Below are positions 24,217 through 35,699 of a stretch of DNA of 64,000 bases, one piece after another. This DNA comes from Nautilus pompilius (taxonomy: Eukaryota; Mollusca; Cephalopoda; Nautilida; Nautilidae). The stretch lies in the NCBI GenBank assembly GCA_018389105.1, contig JACATO010001459.1, positions 434,001 to 498,000 of the forward strand, read 5' to 3'. The notes beneath the pieces are model-generated. The model was not told the DNA's origin. It ran no database searches and saw only the letters and a program-made list of their open reading frames with translations. How positions within the stretch are numbered: the first letter of the stretch is position 1; each line of letters begins with the position of its first letter. Position numbers and translations under genes: made by a program.

Positions 24217-25371
24217 CCTCATGAAAGCTTTTATCACTAGTTAATTAAAGCAAAAGTAACCATCATTAAAATTTTAATTAACTCACCTTTGTTGTTCATT
24301 AAAAATAAGATGCTGATTAAAGATAATAAGGAAAAGTGTTGTCTTATATTGAGAAAAAAAAAAACCAAACAATTTATTCTGGTGTAGAAGCTTTTTACCA
24401 GATGTAACTGAAAGTTTTCTAGGGTAACAGACATGGGATGAAGTGGAATGGACAGAACACAAGAACAATGAATAAATAAAATAAGCACTGAGCGAGAGAG
24501 TTTGGAATGGAGAGAAAGAAATAAAAATTGTCAATACATACAATTTACAGCAACACTTAGTTTCTGTTAATTTTTACTGCTTTCACTTTATTTGACATTT
24601 ACGAAAAACTAAGGTGTCACGGACGATGAGAGAGAGAGCAAGCGAGTGCACGGCACATATCCACCTGGTGCTTCGGATATTTTACATTCTTAAAATTAGG
24701 CACTGCGCGAAACCTTCCACCACGTTTGCGCAGTAATTATCCTTGAGCCTTGAAGACCAGAAATTAAGAATGTTTTCCCCCATCACCTAAAAACTCACAA
24801 ATAACACTTATTTGCACAACTTGAAACTTGTATACTTTTATAGAGAGATGTAGAGTAATGTGTAGATGAGGCTATAATACCTCATCACAGCGCCCCCTAC
24901 AGTAGAATAATGTTGTTTTTTTATTTTGTTGCAGGATACCTAGGAGTAGATAGTCTCCCACTGTCCTTTTGCTACCATGATACTATCAGATAAAATCCAA
25001 GGCTATCTGTTCAGTCTACTTGGTAGTTTTGGTTTTATCTGACTAGTCCAATTGTCAACATCTGGATGCCATTTTATTGGTACAGATGGGCAAATAAAAA
25101 TTAATAGTTCACCGATTGAAATTTAAAAAAAATAATAAACAGTGAGACTGTGTTGCTGTTCACAGCAACAGTTTACTGTTTTGTTACGCTGTTTATAATG
25201 TCTAACGTTATATGTTGTTGACCTTTTGGTTTTAGAAGGTTCACCCATGTCCAGTTATCCACAAAAGTTGTTATCCCAGTAATGTGGATAAATGGAATCG
25301 AATTGCAGTTAATAACCCAGAATTGAATAAACAATTATTAAAAGTGTTAAAATACTATTTTGTTTTACTAC
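24217..25371. other. Putative dachshund intron, 5' part
   Basis: Intron-like AT-rich DNA immediately downstream (minus strand) of the exon ending at 25372. It begins with the donor GTAGTA on the minus strand. No further exon is recognised before the window's start. Confidence 0.5.
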
Positions 25372-25567
25372 CTTGGCGACAAGACATCCGATTCTGAGCT
25401 TGATCTGTCTTTTATCATGGACCCATCAGGACGGAGACCGAGATGGTTGGCCATTGCCATGGAGACTGGGGGTGTCATCATTGGATGGTTCAGTGGCATG
25501 TACGGAAGGGCTCCAAATGCATAGGGATGGTGTGGATAACCATTAAGCAAATTCTTCCGATCTCCAG
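25372..25567 (-). CDS. dac: Internal exon of a Dachshund-like transcription co-regulator
   Basis: On the minus strand, TTTTTTTTCTTTTCAAG precedes 25567 (acceptor) and CCAAG/GTAGTA ends the exon at 25372 (donor). The 196-bp exon keeps one open frame, with the first codon split after one base and the last split after two. It encodes about 64 residues: a GDRKNLLNGYPHHPYAF start, LPYMPLNHPMM, VSMAMANHLG, then MIKDRSSSESDVLSPR. DACH proteins carry a similar run between their two conserved boxes: an LLxNG word, LPFMM..HPLIP, VTMAMSQMNHL and VIKER followed by Ser/Pro-rich sequence. That order match is why I call it dachshund, a SKI/SNO-domain nuclear co-repressor acting with Eyes absent and Six proteins. 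Neither Dachshund box lies in this exon, and no neighbouring exon is visible. Coding exon is near certain; the family call is likely but from memory. Confidence 0.72.
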
Positions 25568-26755
25568 CTTGAAAAGAAAAAAAAGTGGAAGGGAAAAAAG
25601 AAGATGAAGTCAGGTGTTACATCAAAACCTAGAGAGAAACTTTCAATTATAAACAAGCATCAACCTAGGAACCATGGTTTTTTATTCTAGACATCACACC
25701 TCCACTGGAAAAAAATATATGCTGAAATAAGGATACCATTCCGTTCTGTTTGTACACGTAAGATTTAGAAATTCACCTGATGCATGCATATTTTGAGAAT
25801 GGCATCATGGGTAAAAGACAGCAGTCTTGCTTGAGAATAGACGACAAGCAATGTAATAGCAAAACTTTGGCTCATCATCAGTTCTGGTCAGAAGTTACAG
25901 AGCCGATTGCAGTAGTGTTTGGTATTAAACTGCCTGAAATTCAGAACAGAAGGGGGGGATTTTTTTTAAAAAAAGTGGTTCCACTCCACAGACAGAAGCC
26001 ATTTAAAATTACCCTAGTCACCGAGTTTCTTCTATTCTAGTTTAGTTAGTTAGGAGCTGTTGTATATATAAAAACAACAACAACAACACCTCAATGACTT
26101 GTGCGGGTTTTAAACTAATATGGAGCAACAGACTCTGACAGGACCACGGGGGGGACTGTTGAGTTCATTATATTTTTAGTCTCATATGCAACAGATTTTT
26201 TTTTCTTCTTCTTCTTTATCTTGGCAAACCCCTGTCCTGACCTTTGAGGTCTACGGAACGAACGAACGTCTCACAGCAGGGAGCTTGAAAGGTGGGATGG
26301 GAGGGGGGGATAATAAGCGAGTCGCCTGGGTACAATTGGATAACTCTTCAGTGATGGCGAAAGAGCGAGCCAAACAACAGTTACTCACTGAATGTCCGTC
26401 GCGGGTACCCGAAAAAACCCTATTAAAGCTCTTCGTTCTTAGACGCGAGAGAACCCACCCCCCCACGTGGCTGGCTGGCTGGCGAAGAGAAGTGGGAACA
26501 AACTGACGCACACAAACAAACAAAAGAGCTAATAAACCCAACACCAGAATTTGAACTAAGGGCCACCTTACTCACCACTGACTGCCCAAAGTATTTTCTA
26601 AAGAGCTGAAATGAAGGATGCTTATATTTAAATTTAAATATTCTAGCTTTGTTTTCTTTCAATGAATAAAAGGGAGTCAAAAGAGTGGAGTCTTTTTCTC
26701 TCTGTGATACTCCATGTTACAATTATAACAAACTAGTAGTGATATGGTTTCAGCA
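25568..26755. other. Putative dachshund intron, 3' end
   Basis: Intron-like sequence on the upstream side of the exon. Its minus-strand end forms the polypyrimidine tract of the acceptor. Open frames at 26186-26544 overlap on both strands and are not family-like. An AACAAC tract stands near 26071-26088. Confidence 0.45.
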
Positions 26756-26761
26756 CACACC

Positions 26762-26812
26762 ATAATAATAATAATAATATAATAATAATAATATAATAAT
26801 AATAATAATAAA
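26762..26812. repeat. (AAT)n microsatellite
   Basis: AATAAT repeats with occasional ATAT interruptions. Confidence 0.95.
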
Positions 26813-27333
26813 ATTACGTATCAATCAATGAAACGTAACGTCAGATAATATCCAAAAAAATTGCTGACACTATAACTTCCTAGATATTACTAATACCTGA
26901 TATAGTTCCCCCTGTTACTGTGGTTTTTTTTCCCCCCTAAAATGATTTTTAAAGTTTGCTTTTCTGTAGATAAGAATGCCCGTTTTATTTGTAGCATTTC
27001 TATGAGCGTGCGTCCATACACGCAGCAGTTTTACGGGGATTACTGATTACCTCCCTTGGAAATCGCTGGAAGAATTCTCTGTATATAAGTTAGGAGTCTC
27101 CTGCATCACTGACTCAAAACCCCGAACCATCGCCGCCAGCAAGACTCGACTTACTAAACCGGGGCTAAATGATTAAGTAACTGCCTGTAACTTAGTAATA
27201 ATAGGCTGAATTAAAATAAAAAAATAATAATAATAATATAACGTGCATTTTTTTTTTTTTTTTTTTGATGGCGGCACAAAGGATCTGAATTATTTCGTTA
27301 AAAAAAATAAATGATTGAAATTAATTTTCTCGA

Positions 27334-27336
<3 letters not shown>
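26813..27336. other. Non-coding sequence
   Basis: No exon seen. A T-run stands near 27249-27266. Confidence 0.5.
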
Positions 27337-27372
<36 letters not shown>

Positions 27373-27385
27373 CCTCCTCCTCCTC
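27337..27385. repeat. (ATC)n then (CTC)n microsatellite
   Basis: About eleven ATC triplets pass directly into about five CTC triplets. Confidence 0.95.
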
Positions 27386-27589
27386 GTTCGTTTGCTCTGG
27401 ACCGTCTCCGGTTAATGGGGGAAAACAAAAGTGTAGGTAAAGTTAGTCTGGAGATCATTTACCAAACAGCTCTCTTAAAGAGATGGAAGATTAGCAACAA
27501 AAAAAGGGGGGGGGAGTGTATAGATCCCCTTTTTGCCGATAAAGGATGTGTTGCATTGGTCCCATCAAGAAATGAAATCAAGAAATAAA

Positions 27590-27880
27590 AACAATCAGAT
27601 GCACATCAAAAGATGGCAGAGAAAAGAGGTGCTGAGTAATAGAATATCAATTTCTGCTGCCCTCGATTACAACGCTAAATTTAATTAAGCAGTGAGCAAA
27701 GGTTCTAATCCCTGACTTTCATGATTGACAGCAGTAAGAGCAATCAACAGTCTGTAGCTCTGTCACCATCTAAGTCTTTTATGTCCTTGCGAACCACATT
27801 AAGCTTGCATAAGCAATCTACTTGTAATCTGATTTTCAAAGATGCGCATCATCAGCTGAGAGTTCCTTGTCCGTATCCAC
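27590..27880. promoter_or_regulatory. Candidate regulatory element with PBX/MEIS-type site
   Basis: About 290 bp without simple repeats or element remains, only about 2 kb from the dachshund-like exon. It includes ATGATTGACAG at 27721-27731, an exact PBX-MEIS/PREP composite (TGATTGACAG), plus TTTAATTAAGCA, GCTTGCATAAGCAAT and CTTTCATGATTG. Motif density and complexity suggest an enhancer, but only a cross-species comparison can tell. Confidence 0.3.
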
Positions 27881-27889
27881 AGCACGGAA

Positions 27890-29489
27890 GAACCTGAGCT
27901 ACAAACGTACATAAAAAAAGAAGAAAGAGAGAAAAAAGCTGTTTAGAACATTTAAAATGCATTAACCATCAAGGTCTCCTCAGGTGAGCTAAGTGATGGA
28001 TCCTGAAAAAAAATATATCGTCATGGATACCTTTGTGAAACTCTCAATACCATTATTACAATGATGCTCAATGCCTTGTGATCTTCAGGTGGAAGCCAGG
28101 TGGAATATCATCCAACCAGGTATTATTTGTGGTTGGGTTTCTTTCATCATGAGATGAAGAATCGAGGTGAGTTACTAATGAACACTGTTCCTATATCACG
28201 AGGCTTTTTAATTTCTATATTATTAAGTAAATTGCTTATTGATATAATTCTGATGGGGTTACCGCTGAACTGAGTGATTTGTAACTCTTTAGTCTGACAA
28301 CGAATCAAAGTATTTTCTATTGCTCACAGTGCCTGACCTGCACAACGCCAGATTTTTCTTCAAAAAAAAAAATAAATAAATAGTCAAGGGTATGTGGAAA
28401 GTAAGTAGAATGTAACCGTGACCAGATATTAAGAAAAATATATTTCTCTTAGCAACCGAAAGGAAGCTTCCTTCTCCATAAAATCAAGGGGCTGGAGACA
28501 AGAGGAGGAACTTCTCGGAAGGATAGGAAACTTCTAAGGAGAATGTGATCTACCCTCAATGGAAAATAAAATTTTTTAAAAATATTTTTAAGGTGGCATT
28601 CAATGAAAAACAAACAATAAATGGTAATATCTCTTTTTTTTAAAAAATAATAATAATAATAAACTCTGCCAAACAAAAGTCTGAAAATTAACAGGTTTCA
28701 AAATAATTACATCTGGCACGTGACCCAGATTTTGGTAACAAGATCTAGAAGATACACAAACAGGTTTGTACATTGCTTTACTGTACACTGACGCACCCAC
28801 CACCTAGCACACATCAGTTAGATCTTTCTGGAGTATATGTTACAAATGTGATGTTTGCCTGTATGTTCCTTCCTCTGATTATGCAAGGCATCCCTATTTT
28901 AGAAGATGTTCGCAGAGATGTGGTTACAATGATGAAGAGGTGGCTGAAGAGGCTTCTGGCCACTCAGTTTGTTTGGCCTGTGGTTATTTAAGAGCCAACC
29001 AGTGAAATCTGTGAAATTGCTTCTGGGAAAGTGTGCTCTAATTTCAGTTTACTGATACCACTGGCACTGTCTAGGACACTGCAGATCTTATGTGGCCCTT
29101 TAATGACTAACAAATTTAAGGATATACACATAATTTTGATCTGGTTCGCTATAAGTGTATTCTGGCTATGATATACAAAGCTGCTTTTAATATTATAAAT
29201 ATGACTGCTCTTAACAAAAGTTCTATTTAACCTGTGAGCTCCTCTTGGTGGATTTAGAAAGTAAGGGGTTAAATGTGGGAAGCAGCACCTTCTCTCAACT
29301 GGATCAGAACAATTTAATTCAATTGATGGTTAAAAGGAAACAAGAAGCCATCACAGAGCTTTACACAAGGGCTCCCAGGAAAGAGAAATATTCATCAACC
29401 CGATTCTTAAGCTGACTTATACAGTCAACTCCATTTGCCAATGTTTTCTAATACTGAGCCATGACAAAAAGCTTAACTTCCAATGCAAT
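27890..29489. other. Non-coding sequence, no gene seen
   Basis: AT-rich DNA. The plus frame 28773-28991 and minus frames near 28449-28803 are unsupported by splice sites or family resemblance. Confidence 0.5.
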
Positions 29490-29560
29490 CCTCTCTCTCT
29501 GTACTGACATCATCTCTCTCTCTCTCCAAGCTAATAGATATATATATATATATATATCAC
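29490..29560. repeat. Inverted fragment of the GACATCA-TACAG satellite, then (TA)n
   Basis: CTCTCTGTACTGACATCATC flanked by CT repeats is the reverse complement of the unit seen at 24.1 kb. A TA tract follows at about 29537-29558, then CA repeats. Confidence 0.85.
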
Positions 29561-29819
29561 ACACACACATAAATAAAGTCCAAAAGACTGAGTCAATTTA
29601 TATTTTTTCAAGTAAAACCAATGATTAAAGTATAAATTTAATTATATAGTAACAAAGCAAAGTTAATAAGTATATTTATTTTGAGATATAAAACTATACA
29701 CAGACATAGTAAACTATCAAATGAAGCTAAACGATTTTTTCAGAAATCTAAGCTGCCAAAACATTAGGGCAAGGGGTTCTGAATTAATTCAAACTACAAA
29801 TATCTTTTGAAAAGCCAGA

Positions 29820-30781
29820 ATGAATCGTGCACAGCTTTATACTGTAATATTAGCAGAATGCAGGGAAAAGGAACTGGGCGGAGGCACGTGCGATCAGGGT
29901 AGTGACCTGATAAAAGATAAACATAGCCAATGTTCTGTAGCACATCTCAACTACACATTTCCAGGAGTACAGCTCCAAAGAGCACAGAAACAGTATTACG
30001 AAACCAACAACTTTATATTCGAATCAGGATCAGGAAGAAAGCATGTGACTGCTCCAAGAGATCACCAATGCGCTATTCTCGTGACTCTACGCAAACAGAT
30101 TCCCAGATTTAAGAGCAGATAAACTCTGAATGAGAAGGGAAAAGTTGCCAAACTTACAGTGAGGAGACCTGCATCAGTTCAGGCATAAAGGAAAAGTTGC
30201 TGCAGATAAACCATTTTCAAGAGAATGCCGCAAAAGCGAATGAGTGGCATTGGCCTATAAATACTATTCAATACTTCAGCGCCATGATATACCTGGATTA
30301 ATTGGTAACACCTTTGCTTTTCAGTTGGACAATGATCCAAAACACTCGCATGCAGGCAGTGACCGAAAGAAAAGAATAAACAGGAATATCGAAAATCATG
30401 GAATTCCCTCCCTCCCTCTAACAGAACGTTTGTGGGGGTTATCTTACAATAAAGAAAGCAAAGCTGAATCCTACTACCTTCGACATACTTTGATATGTAA
30501 TACCTAGGTGTGCGAACAACTCAGAACAAGGTGTCATAGACAAAATTGAGTTCACCAATGGCTCATAGGATCGACACAGTTCTAAAGGCAAATTGGAAGC
30601 ACGTCTTGTGTTAGCTTTAGTCAATAATTTACTGTGTTTATGCTTAGCGTCATATCTCAAAATAAATGCACTTACTGATTTCTGCTGCTGTTTTACTGTA
30701 TAATTAAATTCATACCTGAATTATTAGCTTTATTTACAAAAAAAAATGTATAAACAGATCCAGACTTTTAGGCAAAACTGT
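29820..30781 (+). pseudogene. Decayed Tc1/mariner transposase and right terminus
   Basis: The first part (29820-30122) ends with GSGRKHVTAPRDHQCAI, matching the Tc1 DNA-binding region (GRPRVTTxRDDR...). The second part (30244-30507, different frame) contains ILQRHDIPGLIGNTFAFQLD followed by NDPKHSHA, matching the Tc1 catalytic block around the second Asp (FVFQQDNDPKHTS). Sequence between the two, including the first catalytic Asp region, is scrambled or deleted, and the end is frameshifted. About 270 bp further, CCAGACTTTTAGGCAAAACTG at 30760-30780 is a typical Tc1-type terminal inverted repeat in right-end orientation. The left terminus was not found. The element is dead. Confidence 0.75.
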
Positions 30782-32115
30782 GTACGAGTGTATGTGCATA
30801 ACTCGTATAATTCTATTAACTATTACAGTGTTCACCTGGTTAATACAACAGAACGACAATTATCTATATAATTTCTCACAGTAATTACAATATGTATGTT
30901 TAATCTTTAACCCGGCCAAATTAATTAACAGCTGATGTTTTCTGGACATCTTTTGAGAGGGGGGGGAGAGGGATTCAGAATAACTGGCTTTTGAATTATA
31001 CACGCGCCTGTCTCGCTTTGATTACATCTTCACCGCACAAAACAGACACTTCCCATCTCAGACGGAGATGACAACAACAACAACAAAAAAAAAAAAAAGA
31101 TTTTTTTTTTGGTATAGTTCAGATCAGATAAATGCAGCATCTTCCTATTAGGCCAAAAATCAACAATAACCGCCAAACCTGCCTAGACGGAATTTGTCAA
31201 TTAGTTAATCAATGCCTGGTTCACTAAAACATTACCAATAAATCCCCCCCCCCCCACCAACTCTTTCCCACTGTTTTTTTTAAAGAATATGGACAGATTT
31301 TTAGACCCAGTGGAGAGGGGGTACATCCTTCCTCTTAATTACGGGGAAACTTAACTATTAGCTCATTCACAGACAAAGTAGGATGGGACGGGGGCGGGTG
31401 TTACAAATGCCATCTAACTGCTTGATTTGTGTGCTTCGCAAGGTTCTCTGCTCCCGAGACAATACTAACATCCTGGCAGATTGCAACAATAGATTGTCCG
31501 ACTGGCCGGTTTCTCAGTGTTTATGTGGACTGCTTTGCAATCATGTCTGCTACGTTACTTGTCTCCGCACCTCCTCCCGTTTTGTGGCATTGTTTTTCAG
31601 TTGTCAGTTTACCAGCGGCTTAAACAGATGAATGGTTAGAAACCTTTTTGAAAAGGAAAAGGGGGGATGTGGTGGGGAGAGAAATTTAAGTTTCTTTTTT
31701 ATTTCTGAAGAGACTGACGGTGGTTTATCTTACGGCCGAGCGCAGAACCAAAATGGCCGACCCCCCCTTTTTTTTTTTGCGGTGTGATGTCCCCTTTGCT
31801 TCTGTGGACCATAAAAGAAGAAGAAACCCCCGTGTGGATGCAGTTTGTTTTAATATGGTAATATGTGGTGCACTTCTGGTCTATAGCTTTCTCTAAAGCA
31901 TCGCTTGTTTTGCTAATTTCTGTTTGCAGGAAAAAAAAGCGAAGCGAAGCATCAGATATCTATCTCGGTCAAAGGATGCGGATGAAGGGAGAATCCATCC
32001 TCACATGCTCTTTAACGACCACCACAAAAACTAAAGGACTATCTCTTTGCACGGCATTTAAACAACATTTAAAAGCACTGAACAGAGTAATTTAAAATTA
32101 CTACAAAGTGCGCTG
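30782..32115. other. Non-coding sequence, no gene seen
   Basis: A-run and T-run near 31085-31111, C-run near 31242-31255. Plus frames at 31383-31631 overlap in two frames and have no domain I recognise. Confidence 0.5.
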
Positions 32116-32282
32116 GTTAGAGGAGACAAGTTGGTTGTTACAACGGAGTATTTACTAACCTAACCAAAAGTATGAGCTACAATTGACATCATGTGTTTAA
32201 AGACTGAGGATCAATTTTTTATCTATACGTTTAATTAGGAATTACTGGTGCTGTAACAACAATTAGCCCCAGTCTCTCCCCC
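32116..32282. mobile_element. Foldback MITE copy
   Basis: Begins GTTAGAGGAGAC and ends with TTTAATTAGGAATTACTGG, TGCTGTAACAACAATTAGCC and GTCTCTCCC. The right arm is almost the family consensus, while the left arm (GTTGTTACAACGGAGTATTT) is diverged. Confidence 0.8.
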
Positions 32283-33222
32283 CCCCAAAAAAACCACCAG
32301 TGTATGGTTCACATAGAATTAGATAGCTTTGTCTTTTGGATGCGCAGAAAATATAAAATTGAAAAGTTACTTCCCCTTGAATCCATTAAGTATTTCAAAA
32401 GAAAGCTAAATCCAATGAATAAAACATCTATAGATTATTTGTTATTTAACAATTACTACAAAAATCCAGCAAAATGAAAAAGAAAGAAAGAGAAATTAGA
32501 AACAAGATGTTTTAATATGAAGGACGGACATAACGTGAGTTAAATTTAAAGCTGAAATATCAGCAAAACTAAATATTTATTTATGCTGCGATTTAATGAT
32601 AGGCAATTATTAATAGAATGGGTGAAAACTGCAAGAAAAAAAAATTTTTTTTTAAAGTCAATGTAACATTTAAACAACATTTCCATTTTAAAAATACTTC
32701 TTTATAAATTCAAAAGCAAGAGATTTAAATCTGCTGGTACATCTAGACTAAAATTTTACTCTCCCCTTTTCATTAGTCGTAATTTATTTGACCTTTGTTG
32801 AAACAAAGTATGGAAAGTTCAAGCTTGAAAGTGAATGGGAGAATCAACTTTAAACACTGATATACAGCAGATATATGACTGTCTCAATATGATGCTTAAG
32901 ATGACACTCAGTATAGTTGGCATCATGTAGATAAATGGGGTTTTCATTTCTTATTAAAGATGATATAAAGATGTTTTTTTTTTATCATCCAGAGTTACAA
33001 CTATAACAATAATTTTAAAAATTCAATAGATTTGTGTCTGTCTTCAAGTAATCTCCCCCCCACCCACCCCAAGCAATGGTAAGCATTCAAAAACCACAGC
33101 AGTTATCTGGTGACGAGTTCCCGCGTATGAAGGATACTGGCATCAAGAGAAAAAATTCTGGGTATTTACTTTTTCATTAGGGAAGATGACTAACTAACAA
33201 AGATAAGGACAACTGGAAGTAC
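32283..33222. other. Non-coding sequence
   Basis: AT-rich DNA with no gene. It contains the inverted SOX-type motif listed separately. Confidence 0.5.
32793..32808. promoter_or_regulatory. Inverted pair of SOX-type sites
   Basis: CTTTGTTGAAACAAAG is a perfect palindrome of two AACAAAG SOX words with a 2-bp centre. Such inverted pairs are bound by SOX dimers in known enhancers; function here is not shown. Confidence 0.3.
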
Positions 33223-33505
33223 CCTTCAGAACAGCAAAAAAAACCCCTAAAATATAGGGCCGGCGAGCCCACAAGGTTAGCTACAGAGTCCCATGGTACA
33301 GAGATGACAATGAGGCCTTCAGAACAGCAAAAAAGACTCCCTAAACTATAGGGCCGGCGAGCCCACAAGGTTAGCTACAGAGTCCCATGGTACAGAGATG
33401 ACAATGAGGCCTTCAGAACAGCAAAAAAAAAACCCCTAAACTATAGGGCTGGCGAGCCCACAAGGTTAGCTACAGAGTCTTACGGTACAGAGATGACAAT
33501 GAGGG
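33223..33505. repeat. Tandem repeat, unit about 93-94 bp, three copies
   Basis: Three copies start at 33223, 33316 and 33410 with CCTTCAGAACAGCAAAAAA, followed by ATAGGGCYGGCGAGCCCAC and GTTAGCTACAGAGTC. Copies differ mainly in A-run length and a few substitutions, so expansion is recent. Confidence 0.95.
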
Positions 33506-35063
33506 TCTGTCAGTAGTTAAAGACAAAATAATCACGTGCACATGATTTGCTGATGTCACATTCCTATGCATAGCACAGCACATTTACTTGCTTTTGTTTC
33601 CTTCTTGAAGTCAAACAGATAAATGTATAATTAACCACGTCACAACCAAAAGATTAAACAGCAGCAGCAGCAGCAACGGAAAACAACCTCTAAAACTTGT
33701 GTAGCGGGGGCGGGTGGGTGGGTGGCGGCTCAGGGTTGCTCACCACTACTGCCGGACTTCAAACACAAACTAACGAGTTGTTTTAATTATTTTAAAACAA
33801 CGGCAGGAAGAAAAAGGACTGGAGGAGGGAGGTGGAGGGGAGGAATTAATGCCGCACAACAACAAAAGAACAAATGTGCTGTGGGTATTAAAGGTGTGCA
33901 AAACGAGTTAAAACAAACACTTTGAAAAAAATACTACTACTACTAATAATAATAATAAATAAATTAGATGATGATTTATACTCTTTGGCCGAGAGAGAAA
34001 AAAGGAGAAAGGAAGTTTCTTTAATCACAATGGTTAACCCTCCTCCCCTTCCCCGCCACATACCACTTTACAAAGAACTTGCCCAAAACAGCTGTGTTCA
34101 ACATGTCTTTGATGTGAAGCCATATCTAGAGAGAAGGTAAACTGCATTAACTTAGCAGTGATTCTGGACCGGCATTTTTTATGTAATAAAACAGAGAAAA
34201 GAAAAAAAAACAACAAAAAGCCGAAATACTCCCTTTTCTCAAAGCTGCGGGTCTCAAAAGAAATCTGATTTTCTCGATTGATCGCGTTATTATTCAAGAC
34301 TCTTTCATCATCGCCCCTGCCATTATCGTTATCATCATCATCATCGCTCCAGCATTCTTTTGTTCCAGTGTTGTTTTTTTTTTCCCCCCCCTAGCCCAGC
34401 GATGGGTTACGCAACAGACGCCGCCACGGTCGTGGTTTGCCAGCCAGCCAGCCAGCCAAGCTAGGGCCCCAACCCCCACCCCTAATAGTCTTTGTCAGGC
34501 TGACGGAGAAGAGTGGTTGGGGGACGGGGAGGACCCATTTAGCGAAATGCAGCTGACCTGCAGCACATGCAGATGGTGGGGTGACGTCATTGCCAAGTGC
34601 ATCGGAAAGGGAAAAAAAAAAGTCTTTATATCTTCAAAGAGAGAGAGAGGAGGAGGAGGATGACAGGCTATTGAACCTCAGGTATGAGTAATACCTGGAC
34701 AGGTTTACAAAATCAAAAACTAATAAATCATTCCCGGGTACATTCTCTCGTGAGCCCATAAATTGGATAAAACACTCAGGTCGTTAAAAAAAAAACAAGA
34801 AAAGAAAATCAAACTAGCGGTCAGTAAATAATAATAATTCCAACAAAAGATGATGTAACTCATGAGATCCAAGGTTACGAAGAAAATAGCAGCTTTCCCC
34901 CTTTTTTATTTTGTTGCTGATCCAGTGTTCATTTTAGTTTACAATGTGGATGGACCAAGAACTTGCATTGTCCTCTGCCTTTGTAAAACTCTCGATGTTA
35001 TTTACGCAAAGCGAAGGATTCATTGATCACATGATAGAGCAACACAGACAATGATTCGTGAAA
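33506..35063. other. Non-coding sequence, partly G/C-rich
   Basis: Includes a CAG tract near 33660-33674, AAT tract near 33939-33962 and ATC tract near 34330-34346. No gene is seen; the overlapping frames near 34000-34300 are not family-like. From about 34530 to 34620 the sequence is denser in E-box words and holds the CRE listed next. Confidence 0.45.
34582..34589. promoter_or_regulatory. Palindromic CRE site
   Basis: TGACGTCA, the full CREB/ATF consensus, sits beside CAGCTG (34552) and CAGATGG E-box words. CpG-containing CREs are rare in AT-rich DNA, which makes it mildly notable. Confidence 0.3.
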
Positions 35064-35232
35064 AGTTGTTGCAGCACCAATATTTCCTAATTAAAAATGT
35101 ACAGATGAGGTTATAATCGACATCATATACCTTGACCCTCGATCTCTAAACATACGACATTGATTATAGATCATTTATATGTTTAATTAGAAATTAATGG
35201 TGCTATAATAACTATCTCTGGTCTTCCCTACT
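35064..35232. mobile_element. Foldback MITE copy, most complete
   Basis: Left arm GTTGTTGCAGCACCAATATT then TCCTAATTAAAAATGTACAG; centre GAGGTTATAATCGACATCAT, ACCTTGACCCTCGATCTCTA, ACATACGACATTGATTATAG; right arm TTTAATTAGAAATTAATGG then TGCTATAATAAC and GTCTTCCCTAC. The arms are inverted repeats of each other. Total length is about 170 bp with no coding capacity. Confidence 0.85.
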
Positions 35233-35589
35233 GATGTTTAAAGATTTTTTCCTCATATCCAGCATAAACATTTCATAAATTCCATTTATCTTTCAGTTTA
35301 TCTAACCAAGAATCGTTATGAAATTTCTCAAAATTGAAAAAAAAACCAACACTTAGTACGTAAAAGTTGCAGTCCTTTCTTCTTTAAACAACATCATCAT
35401 CATCATCATCATCCCACCTGATACCATGGCAATCCTCCGCTTCTCCCTATTGGATTTTATGCAACCATTCACTGGCATCTTGCAAAGTAAGTAGCCCTCT
35501 AGGAAAATTCTGCTGCCAATCCTGCTTCATGTGGGATTTGACACTTCCATTCCAACCTCTGGCAAAGAAAGCCTAAATAAGGCCTCTTT
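35233..35589. other. Non-coding sequence
   Basis: Holds an ATC tract at about 35391-35413 and then sequence that may be the start of the SINE-like copy that follows. No gene. Confidence 0.5.
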
Positions 35590-35680
35590 GGGTGGTTTTA
35601 GATGTGGGAGGAAGCTGGATCTCCCTAAGAAAATCCATGTAGCCAGCCAGTGAAGAAGTTAACCAAACTGAGCCACTCCA
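35590..35680 (+). mobile_element. SINE-like dispersed repeat copy
   Basis: Reads TTTTAGATGTGGGAGGAAGC, TGGATCTCCCTAAGAAAATC, CATGTAGCCAGCCAGTGAAG, then AAACTCCA near 35690. This order matches the minus-strand copy at 21755-21905 and the widespread GTGGGAGGAAACC animal element. The B-box end is not recognisable here. Confidence 0.6.
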
Positions 35681-35699
35681 ACAGACAGCAAACTCCAGG

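Noticed and set aside
33223..33505. CRISPR-like array
   Set aside because: The three units are repeated in full with no unique spacers, and the genome is eukaryotic; it is a plain tandem repeat.
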